Source: Hexactinellida sp. DTS-2022
Taxonomy: Eukaryota > Porifera > Hexactinellida
DNA length: 64,000 nt
Direction: 5' to 3'
NCBI GenBank assembly: GCA_028753945.1
Contig: JAPNXP010000010.1
Coordinates: 2,917,042 to 2,981,041, forward strand
The position numbers were made by a program, and so were the translations under genes. Shown here one piece after another: positions 1-12,240 of this stretch. Within the stretch, counting starts at the first letter, position 1. Each line of letters begins with the position of its first letter. Under the pieces are notes generated by a model. It did no database searches. It was not told the DNA's origin and worked only from the letters and a program-made list of their open reading frames with translations.

Positions 1-2005
1 TTTGATTTAAATCATAATTTTGATTTAAATCCTGATTTTATTAATATAAATCATGATATAAATCACTAACCCTGGTACAAGGACTTTTACTTTGTATAAT
101 CTAAGTTATTTTATATGTATTATTTAATAATGAGATTCACAGTTCATTGTAGGCAACAAATATTTATGTAATAATAAGTATAATATTATTTGAGGCCGAT
201 TCCAAACTCCAAGAGAATAGAAATTAAAATTAAAAGTAAAAGTTCATACTTAAGTTAGAACTTAACTAAGTTTGAACTTAACTCTTAGTGAATACGACTT
301 AAGTTAGAGCTTAACTAAGTTTGAACTCAAGACTTAAGTTCAAACTTAGTGCATAAGTTCACAGTGGAAATCGAGGTGAAAATATATACATGGTTTAATT
401 ATATTTATTAGATATCAAAATAACATCTCAGTATAAATTGATTATGGGATGTGGCTAACGGAAATTATACGATTCGGACAATAAATATTTGCTTAGTCCT
501 CCTCATTAAAGGTGATGGGAAATATCGTGTGCAGGCTCCGGCGGGTTATTTTGTGTTTTTAATATAAAGTAGCCATATTTAACTTCAAAATAAACAAAAT
601 TCCAGATGCGCCCAAATTTTCCCAGAAATATTTTCGTTTATATAATATAAATTATTAAGATAAGTGATTCAAGTACAAATTATACTCCTTCAATTATAAT
701 TATTTCTTATGAATAACAAGGAAGCTTTTGAATTTCTTAACTCGAATCCAGTGAGTTATGGATTACCATGAATTAGAATCTGACTAATATCAAACAATTC
801 GGTGGCAATTTGATGAATTAAAGTTTAGCAGCACAATGGCCCAGCATTTTCGAATAGGCAAAGAATTGACTACGTAAAATCGTTTCGAAACTATTATAAT
901 CGTTTTCAGCGGGGTCGAAAACCCTAGAATCCGTAATTTATTAATGATCAAACGTAAATATATTTGAACTATGCTCTGGTAAACCTTGACTTGCAAACAG
1001 AATTTAATTATGATATGTTTTGTATTTTTTCTATCTTATTTTTGTGCAATTGTGTATTTTCGTATTTGGAGGATTTTAAATTCGGAATGAATGTTTCTAA
1101 ATCTATTTTAAGTGTACTTTAAGATAAACACAACATCAGAGCTCTAAAGAATGAGAGTAAGTAGATATTAATACATGAAGACCTAACACTTTATTTAAAT
1201 CTTTTAGGTTATTGATAGAAGTTTATCGTGTCATAACCTTTGACGCGTTTCAAAGCGTTAAATGAAAATAATTTCATTTGAAAGATCATTATATTCCTAA
1301 AAGATATTATATAGGGTTCAGGGTAGCGCGGAGGCGCGCGGGTGGTCGTTTAGCAGCTGGAAGGGAGTGCGGTACACATAATTTTAAGAAAAAAAATGTT
1401 TCTAAAAATATTTTTTCATTATGGTTAAATAATATCAAGTGTAAAATACTAGCACAATAACACGCATTATATAGTAACGAATGGAAAGATTATCTACGCT
1501 TGTATAAATTTGTAAACGAACTCATGGAATAAATATTTCAAATCATGATTTAAATTTTTCATTTCCATTATTGAAACAGTGAGCTTGATACGCTTTTAAT
1601 AATTAATGATTAATAATTGAAGTTTAATTAAGTACAGTTAACATATTTAGTATCTCTAACATTATTAAGTACCTTCAAACAATGTTTGCATTGAAATATC
1701 ATTAATTTTTATACTATAAGCTTTTAAATTAATTTTTTATTTAACAACGTACCAAATAGCTATAGTAATCTAACGATGTACAAAATCGAAACTATCCTGA
1801 GAATATATACTATAAACGTGTACCTTTCATTAAAAATTATCAGGTAGTATTAATATGTATACAGCATAAAGATAGGAAAGCATACCTGACATATTCAAGA
1901 AATATCCATCTCAAATTGCTAGAGCTGAAAACAACTAACCGAATATTTTAACGGCATTCCCGACATGACATCTGCTCTTTCTATTGGTAGAATCCTGCCC
2001 TTATA
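1..2005. other. Non-coding AT-rich stretch with repeat fragments
   Basis: No supported gene. Bases 1-77 are AT-rich, full of GATTTAAATC-like motifs and end in ACCCTG, resembling the right end of a hAT-like MITE (a similar sequence is at 48654-48817). Around 230-360 there are several short inverted AAGTTCAAACTTAG-type motifs. From about 1610 to 1960 there is a copy of a dispersed repeat also seen at 27250-27286, 27651-27835 and 30170-30270. The short open frames here show no family resemblance. Confidence 0.5.
1610..1960 (+). repeat. Dispersed repeat, copy 1
   Basis: This stretch shares long blocks with 27250-27286, 27651-27835 and 30170-30270, for example the block around AACGTACCAAATAGCT and the block around GTATACAGCA. 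The second copy is broken by a MITE and by about 2.3 kb of other sequence, so this copy shows the less interrupted arrangement. Its class is unknown; no coding sequence was seen. Confidence 0.6.
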
Positions 2006-2706
2006 CAGTAATACCTCGTTTTACGCGGGTTTTTTTACGCGTTTTCGTTTTACGCGGATCAATTTTTTATAGCCAAAACTTTTTTACGCGATCCTCAACT
2101 CGTTTTACGCGGTTTATCCATGATTTTCATACAATTAATTCTCTTTTTTATAGAGATTTTAGATAATTTTTAAGATTTAGTGGCAACAAAGCAGTTCTAC
2201 ATTTCCAAAAAACAAAAAATGATGATTTAGGGATAGTAGATAGTTTGAGATATGTATTTGTCATATAGTAAGTTCATCCAAATATATCATTGGTCAAATG
2301 AATACATATTAAAGATACCCGGTTGTGGGAGGTACCCGTGGGTGTTGGGTTGCGGTGTGAAGGGAATTTTAATTCCCTTCACACCACAATTACTTTCTAT
2401 GGGAATTCCCAAGTATTCTCACAAGTTGGTTTCTATCAGGATTCCCATAGGTTAAAATAATTTCCATTCCAATCCCATGGGATTAACATACACTCGGAAA
2501 CCTTGGCTATCTGAGAGGTCCGGAAGTTGGAGGTTTGAGTGTTTAAGCACTAGGTATTTAAAATTTTATTTATGTTGATAATATTTGGAAACGCATCTAT
2601 TGGTTTAATATGTGTTTCTATGAGAATAGACCGTTTTTTATACGCGATTTCGTTTTACGCGGGCTTTTCAAGGAACGCATCTACCGCGTAAAAAGAGGGA
2701 TACCTG
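2006..2706. mobile_element. pogo/Tigger-like MITE
   Basis: The ends are inverted and begin CAGTAATACCTCG (left) and CAGGTATCCCTC (right, reverse complement), each followed by TTTTACGCGG-type sequence. TA lies immediately outside both ends, as expected for Tc1/mariner/pogo insertion. The element is about 700 bp and has no transposase frame. An internal perfect hairpin around GGGAATTTTAATTCCC lies near 2350-2375. Confidence 0.72.
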
Positions 2707-3756
2707 TATATACTTTAATAAATCTACTTCAAAACCACTCTTAAGGGGTGAGTATACTGGAAACTCGTGCTGGCACTTCTGCTGAACCGAATGACTTGAA
2801 ACTTTTAATATCTATGTTCCCAGATGAGAAACTTCTAAAATTGCAATAATATTATCTCTAACCACTATGTAAATTTTATTGTCAATTACAAAGTGAGTAT
2901 GCAGGTTTCGTACATCTGGCAAATATTTAACAACGGGAAATGTTTAGTTATGAGTCATTGATCATATTCAACAGGAAAAATAACTAATATATTATTATAA
3001 AATTTCGCAAGTCCCAGAACCTTAGGAACAATATTTTCCCAAATTTATTATGTAAAAATCATTTGAATATTTGTTTTATCCACTAGGAAGAATTCCTCTG
3101 CTCAATGATTCCTAGCTTGTGAGAGCTATCCAAAACCGTTGAGATTTTGTTTACCTCTTAATAAACGAAAATTAGATCGAAACGCGTCATATACTTTTTA
3201 GTCTCGAGATAATGGATATATTTTAATGATATAAAAGATATATTTTAACATATCATAAAATTGAATATATTTAATAACTCACACTAAGAATGCACTAAAG
3301 AGATTCTTTGAATAGTTTGTGACCATGTTGCTCGCCATTGTCCGCCTGTAGAGACGAGATTTACTAAATACATTATAAAGAATTATAATCAAGAACATTA
3401 GTAATGATAGAAAATAACAAAATATTTTAATAATTTAGAGGGTGGTTTATGGAAAATGGATACAGAAAAATCTAAAATTTGGCAGGTGGTTTACGATTTT
3501 TGATCAAGAAAATTTCACAAAATCTTGTACATAAGTGGTAGATTCCGAAAATGCAATAAAATCAATTTCATTATAGTGCTAAATATTCGGGATTTTGAAG
3601 ATTTATTCGGGTATACTCACCCCTTAAATGACATTCACAGAACTATCTTTTTGTCAGAAATCTTTGATTTAAGTGATCTAATCAGATACTTTTGTAATTT
3701 TGTTTTAGACCACCCTAGGAGGTAACATATTTATTATTTGTATGGATTTATAATCA
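2707..3756. other. Non-coding stretch, no gene seen
   Basis: AT-rich sequence without a supported gene. A block around 2735-2760 (TTAAGGGGTGAGTATAC) recurs in inverted orientation near 3610-3630, suggesting the remains of an inverted-repeat element spanning roughly 2730-3640. Confidence 0.4.
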
Positions 3757-4574
3757 ACGAGCCCTTCGGTCTCGGTCGCTTTGCGACAAATTGGTGCTAC
3801 GCACCTCAAGTTAATGGCCGCTGTGCGGCCTTACTCCTCACATTTTCTACCATGGAAATGGTAGATAGGGACGTTATGATTTTGATTTTCATTAATTTGT
3901 TTACCTATTTGTGTAAACAACAACAACAACAAAGACTCATATTAGAATTTTATAAATGCGAAATTCGTGTTCAGCACACTTGTTTACTTATGATACCTAT
4001 TGAAAGTTAATTTCTAGGTTGATTTTGAATTTTCATTAAATTGTTTAGCTATTTTGAGTAAACAACAACAACAAATATTAATATTAAAAAATTATAAACG
4101 CGAAATTCGTGTTCAGCATACTTGTTTACCTATAATACCCGTTGGAAGCTAACTTCTAGGTTGATTTTGAATTTTCATTAATTTGTTTACCTATTTTGTG
4201 TAAACAACAACAACAAATATTCATATTAGAAAAATTTAACCGCGAAAATCGTCTTCAGCATACTTGTTTTCCTATAATATCCGTTGGAAGCTAACTTCTA
4301 GGTTGATTTTGAATTTTCATTAATATGTTTACCTATTTTGTGTAAACAACAACAACAAATATTAATATGAGAAATTTATAAACGCGAAATTCGTGTTCAG
4401 CATACTTGTTTACCTATTATAACAATTGTTTACCTATTATAACATTTGAAAGTTAGTTTATTTCCCAATATTAATTGCGGTTTCTATTCCCCCATCACTT
4501 TAATATAATCCGGACAAACACACACACACACACACAAACACACAAACAAACAACAATCGAGATTTAATAATATA
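3757..4574 (-). mobile_element. Non-autonomous Helitron of the same family as 36392-46494
   Basis: Read on the minus strand, the 5' end near 4574 (TATATTATTAAATCTCG followed by TTTG/TG-rich sequence) and the 3' end at 3757 (hairpins GGCCGC..GCGGCC and GGTGCG..GCACC, then CGAGACCGAAGGGCTCGT) match the two ends of the 10-kb Helitron. Between them are about four direct repeats of 141-142 bp (units near 3978, 4120, 4262 and 4403), also present in the large element's 5' region. There is no Rep/helicase gene, so it would depend on the large element in trans. Confidence 0.8.
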
Positions 4575-5579
4575 AATTTAATTGTACTGACTTCAGTAGT
4601 TATATTCAAGTTGTTCTGAATGTAGTCCATTTTGTTAGATAGGTGACTAATAAATCCTGATTTTTCCATCGTTCTTATTATGGATTTTTCCTCATTTTAA
4701 CGAATTTTTCGTTGATTTTTGTACTAATCGAACTTTAAACATACACCACCTGGGTTAAATTTGGAAATTTATAATTCGGCTTCACAGCAGTGATCAAATA
4801 CACTATATAAATCTGTTCAAGTACTTTAACTACTATTTTGGGGTCTCTGCGATCAACCCCGTATCATCACTTTTAGTAAATACAATTTACTGAGAAAGAA
4901 CGTTTCATAGTTTAAATAAATTAGTTATTTTAGTAGGCATAGTGATACTATCCTTATCAGTTATCGGATAGGCTTCAAAATAGATTATTGATATGACTAG
5001 CAAGTTAGAGCTAAGCTCTAGCTACATTTTTAATTTCAATATTTATGGTCACATCACTGAAATGACACCACCATATACGTATGGGGATGTGAATTTATAG
5101 GATTGTAACCATTTCTAAAATAGTATCAATTGTTCTTCAATGATTTTGTAATGGGATATTGATGTGATTAGATGGTTAGATATAAGCTCTAGGTTTTATC
5201 ATTTTGGAAATAGAAATTTGCAGCGTCATCAAAAATGGGCACATTACATGCCCATATATGGATCATTTTGAAAATGATGTGTGTTAGGGTCACGAAATGT
5301 ATTATTGACGGATAGGAAGTCGGGTATTGCGAGTATTTGATACGTTTAATTTGATTCTAGCTGCTCGTCTGTCTGAGAAAGAAAATTGACATGAAAATTT
5401 ACCCTCGAATGAGATGATAGGCCATAAAGTTGCAGACTTTACGTTTTAATTATTTTTTTGATCAAATATTGATTATTTTCATCAAAGATCACTTGGATAG
5501 AGTAATGATATGACTAATCTTACCAATGTTGAGGAGAATCGTTCGAAGAGGTGAAACCAATGGTCCGCTCTACAAAATA
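4575..5579. other. Non-coding stretch, no gene seen
   Basis: AT-rich sequence with no convincing open frame or terminal-repeat structure. A loosely similar pair of segments around AGAGCTAAGCTCTAG and GATATAAGCTCTAGG (about 5000 and 5190) may be an old duplication. Confidence 0.4.
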
Positions 5580-6061
5580 CCCTCCTCTACCAAAAGTATT
5601 CGTACACCCAAAAATTTCCTATGGAAATAGTACTACTATATAACTCTAATATTTATCGATAATGTATACAAATTATATGAGATGTCGCCACTTTGGTTTC
5701 AGAATCATATTCTACACCACCGAATTGACCATTATAGAAGCTTTCTACTCAATTACATATTTATTAGTTTGAAAATTATCATCCGGTGTCACCATGTACC
5801 ACTTCTTCCATTTGTCCCCATGGTACAAGATGGGAATAAGTGGTACATGGTGGCATAGGATGATAATTTTCAAACTAATCAGTAGCTAATAGAGTTCAAA
5901 GCTTCTTTAAATGTATATTTCGAATGCGTAGAATACGAATATGAAATCTAAATTGAAATATTCCATGTATTTAGTGTACAAAAAACATTATTATTGACAC
6001 ACTATATTACTATTTTCTATGGGAATGCTTATTGAGTGCGAATACTTTATGTAGGGGAGTG
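5580..6061. mobile_element. TA-target MITE, copy 1
   Basis: A 482-bp inverted-repeat element without coding sequence. The left end CCCTCCTCTACC and the right end (reverse complement CACTCCCCTACAT) flank long imperfect terminal inverted repeats that include AAGTATTCGTAC. TA is present directly outside both ends. A strong internal palindrome around GGTACAAGATGGGA (5795-5850) sits at the centre. A near full-length copy lies inverted at 10857-11336 and a truncated one at about 49345-49751. Confidence 0.8.
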
Positions 6062-6338
6062 TAGCTCATATCTTTGAAAATACGATTGCAAAATCCTCAA
6101 AACTTTGTATAAACAATAAATATTGTCCTTCTGTATGGCCGACCATAAAAATAATTTTTTTGTTAACCCTAATCTGTCTTCGGAATGTGAAAATTGAAAC
6201 TGAAAGTAAATACATTTTCAATTGAAAGTAAAACTCAAACTGGGTTTTTTTCTATTTATACTAAAACCCTAAGCCATCTTCGGGTTTAGATTTGTTTTTG
6301 CGTAAATTTCCGATTATTTACCGCTTAGAATACCGTTA

Positions 6339-6890
6339 AGATTCGTTCGTTTTGAAAAAGGTTCGTTCTTTGGATTTCGAATAAACGTTTCAGGCTAGAA
6401 ATAAATGATAAATTCGGATGCGGGAATATGATTATCAAAATAAATCGTTTTCTCAGTGTTAATTGAATACTAAGCAAGTGAAGTAAAAAAATTATTTTAG
6501 AATGTAAATATATAATTTGGGGTGATTCATCAGTTTGTAAGAGTGTCAAATCGTTTTCAAATATTTTCGTGAGCTATATTGATGATGCAGACAAAACAAT
6601 TTAATGTGAGATCATACTTCAGAAACTGTATTAGTACGATAGGCATTCATCAAAAGGAAGTGTATAACCACAAAATTCGATTTTCCTAGTAATCTTGCTT
6701 ATTTTCAATTTCCCATAGACTTTGGCTTATAACAATTCTTTTGGCCAAACTAAGTCAATTTTTACCCGATTTTCTCCCTGTTTCGACCAATACTCATTAT
6801 TTACAGAGCTCTATTCAATAAAAATATAACATCTAACAATTCATCAAGATATCTACATGAGGTAAGATTGTGAAATTGTACCTAATTATT
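6339..6890 (+). repeat. Dispersed repeat, uninterrupted copy
   Basis: About 550 bp also found at 30574-31022 continuing at 31816-31925, with the same order of blocks (AAAAGGTTCGTTCTTT, ATGATAGGCATTCATC-like, AGAGCTCTAT). This copy lacks the MITE found in the other and so is the empty-site allele of that insertion. No coding sequence recognised. Confidence 0.7.
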
Positions 6891-7567
6891 ACCAGTTGAA
6901 ATATTCCTTTAGAGGCACTATCTTTTGGTGGTTACCGATTGCTAAATTGAATGGTGCCTCCACTAGAAAATGGTGTCTGCAAAGCTGTAATTTTAGATTT
7001 TTATCCCCTTAGCGGATTTGATTAATTCAAGCTTAATGCATTTTGTTAAGTATGCTATAGTACAAGCTCTTCGATTTCGTTCGTTTTAAGATCGAGTGAA
7101 AAACCGGTAGGCGGCAGTTGACGTCCGCTTACATCTAAATATCAATTCATTTCTTTAATTATTTCCAAAAACAACAATAAATATACAAATAAAATAAATT
7201 TCTAATCAGTAAAGTTGTTTACTCATTATAAAAATAAAAGTTATATAACTAGTTTCGACTCATAACTTAAAATTTTTATACTTTAAAGAATTAACTGTGT
7301 TAGAGCTTTGAGCCAATTTTCAATTTCATCTAACGGGATTCTAACCAATCAATAATTTATCTATTCAATTGTATGTTTTACTTTAGTATTATTTGGATTC
7401 GAGCTATCCTTATCGTGCAATTGAAATTTATTGAGCTATAAATATGAGAATTTGAATTTCCTAAACAAATTACAATGTGTAGCATATTATTAAGGGACTT
7501 TATGAAGAATATATTTAATACACCACAGAGATGTATAATTCTATATGATTACTTTAATGGCGTAGTA

Positions 7568-7641
7568 TGGCCGCGCATCGGCCGTCATTTGAGGCGTGAA
7601 GCGCCGAACAGTCTCAAAGCAACCGAGACCGAAGGACTCGT
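7568..7641 (+). mobile_element. Orphan Helitron 3' end
   Basis: This short block carries the same string of hairpins as the 3' end of the 10-kb Helitron, with sequence differences: GGCCGC..CGGCC, GGCGTGAAGCGCC, and CCGAGACCGAAGGACTCGT at the terminus. No matching 5' end was found upstream, so it is a truncated or diverged copy. Confidence 0.65.
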
Positions 7642-7704
7642 AATAATTATTAATACAAAATAGGATGATATTTGCAAAGTAGCAAAAGGTAAGGTAATAA
7701 ATGG

Positions 7705-8760
7705 CTTAAGTTGTTTAATACGTCTTTTATTGGTTACGTATTACGTATAATACGTATAATGTAATACGTATTAACGTATACCTTACAAATAATATCCAAC
7801 ACATGGAATTTGCTTTGAACAACTTTGGTTTAATCGTTGTTCTTTTATTGTTAATTGATTCGTAGTTTAGTTTGTATAGTAAAATATGATTATTTGCTAG
7901 ATGTTGTATTTACAACAAGAATTACTAATATTATATCGATTTACTTCGAAAAATTCCCTGGTTGATCAAAAGATTTAAGTATCAACCCGCACAGCCCATA
8001 AAAAAATGAAAAGTAGACATTTAATTTTTAGTGCAAATTTAGCAAGCTTTATATGTCTAGAGTATTCACTGAAAGTTTCATTCAGAAATTCCAATTACTT
8101 TGGGAAATATTAACACCTGAAGTACCTTCTCCATATTATTGTAAAGATTTAAAAAATAATTTTCCAATCAAAGTGATGACACATGCGCCGGCCTAGAAAA
8201 AAATCCCATCAAGTATTACATGTTTTCTGGATTTAGCATTATTCAGTGTATACTTGTAGATAAGAGAAAGCTCTAAACAACGTTTCAAAACATTAAAAGA
8301 ATTGTTATAAGAATTTGAATCAAAAAAATGCAAAATCACCATGAGTCATTGACTAGATTTCACTTTCAATACTAATAATTCATAGAATATGCATAAACTT
8401 GAGAGTATTATAGGTATGTCTTATACACTAGTATATCAATTGAATATATAATGCTGGATCAGCGCTTAATCTTCTGTTATTTAATTGTTACAACTGCGCA
8501 CATATTTCCAGTCAGGTATAGGAATTTAATATTATGCAATATGGAACTATAATCAATCACTCGAACGAATTTTATTCGAAATCAATTCTGATGGTGGATT
8601 TGTTATCAGCATAGTGTAGGCTTCTACTGATATAACTATGTATTTTTTAGGATTAAAATTTATCGCTGTGCGGGTTGAGCCTTAACGTATAATACGTGCT
8701 AGTGGATAGCGCATTACGTATAATACGTATTATACGCAATACGCGTATTAAACAACTTAG
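7705..8760. mobile_element. Inverted-repeat element rich in TACGTA
   Basis: The ends are inverted: CTTAAGTTGTTTAATACG on the left and CTAAGTTGTTTAATACG on the right (reverse complement), followed on both sides by runs of TACGTATAATACG. The flanks ATAAATGG and AGAAATGG look like a slightly diverged 8-bp TSD, which would fit hAT-like or Merlin-like insertion. The 1.05-kb interior has no recognisable transposase. Confidence 0.65.
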
Positions 8761-9531
8761 AGAAATGGTCGCTAGGTGAGCTCACTGAGCTGAGAAAGTT
8801 TAATTCGAACAATGGCCTATACATTGATGTAAACACAAATACCATGATAAATGACTAATAATAGTGTTAAGAACACTGGTCCTCGGGAGTACGTTTCTTG
8901 GGAAAGGACGTAGGTGGAAGTACGTGATACCATGGGCGGCGAAACTCACAAACGCTAGGCGGTGTGTGACGTAATATTCAAATGTTAAAGTTAAAAAAAC
9001 AATGCGTATGGGGATAAAATCAATATTGGATGGGCATAATTGAAAAGATATATACATCATCAACTGAAATTTATACTAACTCATTATGGAATCAATAATT
9101 TCCCATTTTTCTTCCCTGACTTCTCCTCGGCCAGGGAGGGTGACAGTCTTCCTGTCCCCCACTTACGGCGCCTATGCGTGACACTACATGGATAGCTCTG
9201 TAGATGGGCTTGGCAGTACGATCGGTAACCAGGTGGCAGTCTCCAGTTGGGAGAAGGACACATAGGCATTACGATAAAGGGAAATTTACCTCTTTGGCAG
9301 TAGGCATGGTGGTCGAGGGTTACCCTCTTGATGAGTCCCTGCGATGGGACGAAACCACACACATAATTTGGTTCTATTCAAACTCCGCTGTGCTGTACTG
9401 GGCTTCTAATCTTTGGTCGCCCACGGTGCTAGTAATGTAATTGGATCCCTAATTCACTTTAATCTTAGGTTATCATGCTTACCAGCGCAATGTAATAACC
9501 CAAACTAATATATTTCATGATACAGTCATTA
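8761..9531. other. Non-coding stretch with unexplained moderate-GC block
   Basis: No supported gene. The part from about 9090 to 9440 is less AT-rich than its surroundings and has overlapping open frames of 78 and 92 codons on opposite strands. Neither shows a motif I recognise. It may be an old retroelement or SINE-like fragment. Confidence 0.3.
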
Positions 9532-10041
9532 CAGTGGAACCCCGCGTATCGGGGCACCTCCGTCCAAGCGCTCAGTGCCCCGATATTCGGGGTTCTAAGA
9601 GAACTCCGATATGTTTGGTTAAAACAATTAAGTTAGCACTTACACAACAAATCATACACTTATAGTCAAAACCTAGAGTTAAGGCTGATATTTAAGCAGT
9701 ACTACACATTACAATTTCCCATTATACTTTACCTACACTAGGAGTAACAAATCTATGATATTCACGGAATTTTCTTTTTTGAAAAACTCCCCCGATTACC
9801 TCAGCACGAGTCTCTAGCGTGAGTGGGTGACGCTTAGCGGCCATTACAAAGAATACTAAGCTGCTCAAATCTAAAAAGCATGTTACTCAAGAGAAATAAT
9901 CTTCGGTGGAGTGCCCCGATAAGTGAATGGCGCCCCGATACGCGGGGTTATTTTTAATGCGGAAAAACCAAATTCCCAACCGACTGCACCGATACGAGGG
10001 GTGCCCGATACGCGAGTGCCCCGATACGCGGGGTTCTACTG
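9532..10041. mobile_element. pogo/Tigger-like MITE
   Basis: Terminal inverted repeats of at least 24 bp start CAGTGGAACCCCGCGTAT on the left and CAGTAGAACCCCGCGTAT on the right (reverse complement). CAGTRGAACC is the typical start of pogo/Tigger termini. TA precedes the left end and TTA follows the right end. Subterminal copies of CCCCGATA..CGGGG repeat several times at each end. Interior non-coding. Confidence 0.78.
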
Positions 10042-10856
10042 TTAAGTCATTTATGATTATTATGTAAAAGTGGCATAACTATCACTCTAGTTAATGTAAG
10101 AAATTTATTACAAATTCATTAGTATGAGTAGCCTGTTTCGCAAACTTCAGATGGATATCCTGGAGTATCTCATGATAGCCATATGAGATGAAGGAATATG
10201 TATTAGGAGCGCGATAATAAAAATCTCTTCCTATGCAATAATATCCACCAGATTGAATTGTTGATCGCTTACGCAGGTCACAAACCAATTGAAATTTTGT
10301 CAAGCACCCATACTAATAGACTATAATTAGGACTGTAAAACCGATTTTATAAACTGAATAATATTGCTAACTGTATTGTTAACTTAATAATTACGAATTA
10401 ACTTAATGGTGAACTGCTCCAATATGCGCCCAAATTCTAAAAATTAATCCAAGTATCTGATGATTTCAGTGTGTCGGTTTATTTAAATAACTTTTTTTAA
10501 ATTCATTTAATTAAATGTTGAAATTGAAAAAATCACAAATATTAATGAATAATTGACTACATTTTCCCTTTAAAGAAATGACTCATAATACAATAAGATG
10601 CCTATTGTTTGTACTTACCCGTTCCTATGAGTATACCTAATGAATATATAAGTTATTGCGTAATCATCACTTTAATTGGTAAAAGAATTCTATTAGAAAG
10701 TAATATAAACCATAAACAATGCAATTAAGTATAAATTTATTAAGAATTAAGAAGTGAATACTGAAAAAAAGAGAAAATAGCACCAATAGCGCACTTTCGA
10801 TTGTATAACATCTATAGATTCTATACTATTAAAACACAAGCCTGGGTATGTGTATA
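10042..10856. other. Non-coding stretch, no gene seen
   Basis: AT-rich, with one 70-codon minus-strand frame (10091-10303) that shows no family features. No terminal repeats or RNA gene recognised. Confidence 0.4.
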
Positions 10857-11336
10857 CACTCCCCTCCCAAAAGTATTCCTACTCCATAATCATTCCCATA
10901 GAAAATAGTAATATAGTGTGTCAATAATAATGTTTATTGTACACTAAATGCATGGAATATTGCAATTTAGATTTAATATTCGTAATCTACGCATTCGAAA
11001 TATACATTTTAAAGACGCTTTGAACTCTATTAGCTACTGATTAGGTTGAAAATTATAATCCTATGCCACCATGTACCACTTATTCCCATCTTGTACCATG
11101 GGGACAAATGGAAGAAGTGGTACATGGTGACACCGGATGATAATTTTCAAACTAATAAATATGTAATTGAGTAGAAAGCTTCTATAATGGTCAATTCGGT
11201 GGTGTAGAATATGATTCTGAAACCAAAGTGGCGACATCTCATATAATTTGTATACATTAGCGATAAATAAAAGAGTTATATAGTACTATTTCCATAGGAA
11301 ATTTTTGGGTGTACGAATACTTTTGGTAGGGGAGGG
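10857..11336. mobile_element. TA-target MITE, copy 2 (inverted)
   Basis: A 480-bp element homologous over its length to the reverse complement of 5580-6061. Ends are CACTCCCCTCCC and, on the right (reverse complement), CCCTCCCCTACC. TA lies just outside both ends (10855-10856 and 11337-11338). The central palindrome around CCATCTTGTACCATGG is retained. Confidence 0.8.
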
Positions 11337-11384
11337 TATATATGTGTATATATTTGTTTGTATGTTACGAGTTGATTGAAGAAA

Positions 11385-12240
11385 GTGGACGGTTTCCAAA
11401 TGGGATTTTTGGCATATAGGGGTAACTTTTGGCACCCGCCAACAAGTTGAGGTTTCCACCCAAAATTTCTCACACGTCAAATGTTATGATGTCATTGTCA
11501 CATTTCGAGGACCCTGAAAATTCACTTAATCGCACATAATTCGCGCCCTTTAAGAGTAAAAAATCTGAAAATTTTATAGAACATGGACATTAATGGTGCG
11601 TACACGTTGGTCACACGAGATTGACAATATGCTAACTCATTATCGGATGATGACGTAATCATTGAAATTTCACATTGTTAAATTTGACTATTTAGGCCTA
11701 TTAACGCTTTATAATCAATATTAGGAGTATATAAACCACACACCAACCGCGAAGCGGTTGGTGTGTGGTTGTGTTCTGCCGCGAAGCGACCTAGCAAGCG
11801 AAGCGCGCTAGTTCTAATATACAAACTATGAATAATTTATATAGTTCTAATTATTTTCACTTAATTATGCATATTTCTCTAAAATAGAACCACACTTTCA
11901 ACAGCCGCAACCAGACAGTGCGAAGGGGACTGTCCACTTAGCATACTGTTTGTCATATTCCCCTTTAATTTGACTCTCATTATCCTTATTTGTCTAATAA
12001 CACCAACACTTAAAAAGGCCCTGGGGCGTTATTCACTAAACTTCTTAAACTTAAACAAAGAAAAAACTTAGTTTTTTCTACAAAACTAAGTTTAAACAAA
12101 CTTTTAGTTTAATGTCACGTCATCATGCGATAATGGGTAAGCAATTCGGAAATCTGATGTGACCAACGTGTCCGCATCGTTAATGTCCAAGTTCTATTAA
12201 ATTTTCACATTTTTATCTCAAAGAGGGCGCGAATTAATTA
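11385..12240. mobile_element. Diverged relative of the 14908-15818 palindromic element, with a Helitron 3' end
   Basis: Bases 11385-11720 match the left arm of the palindromic element at 14908-15818. Bases 12108-12235 match the right arm, in inverted orientation. Between them, 11740-11811 carries hairpins (CCAACCGCGAAGCGGTTGG and AGCAAGCGAAGCGCGCT) ending in CTAG followed by T, the canonical Helitron 3' terminus. The outer ends are eroded, and 11830-12100 is unrelated AT-rich sequence. No coding sequence. Confidence 0.6.

Noticed and set aside
1610-1700. Empty site for the MITE at 27287-27650
   Set aside because: About 40 bp present in copy 1 are missing around the junction in copy 2, so it is not a clean insertion/empty-site pair.
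9084-9440. Overlapping frames of 92 and 78 codons
   Set aside because: No motif recognised; could be a degraded repeat. Not annotated as a gene.
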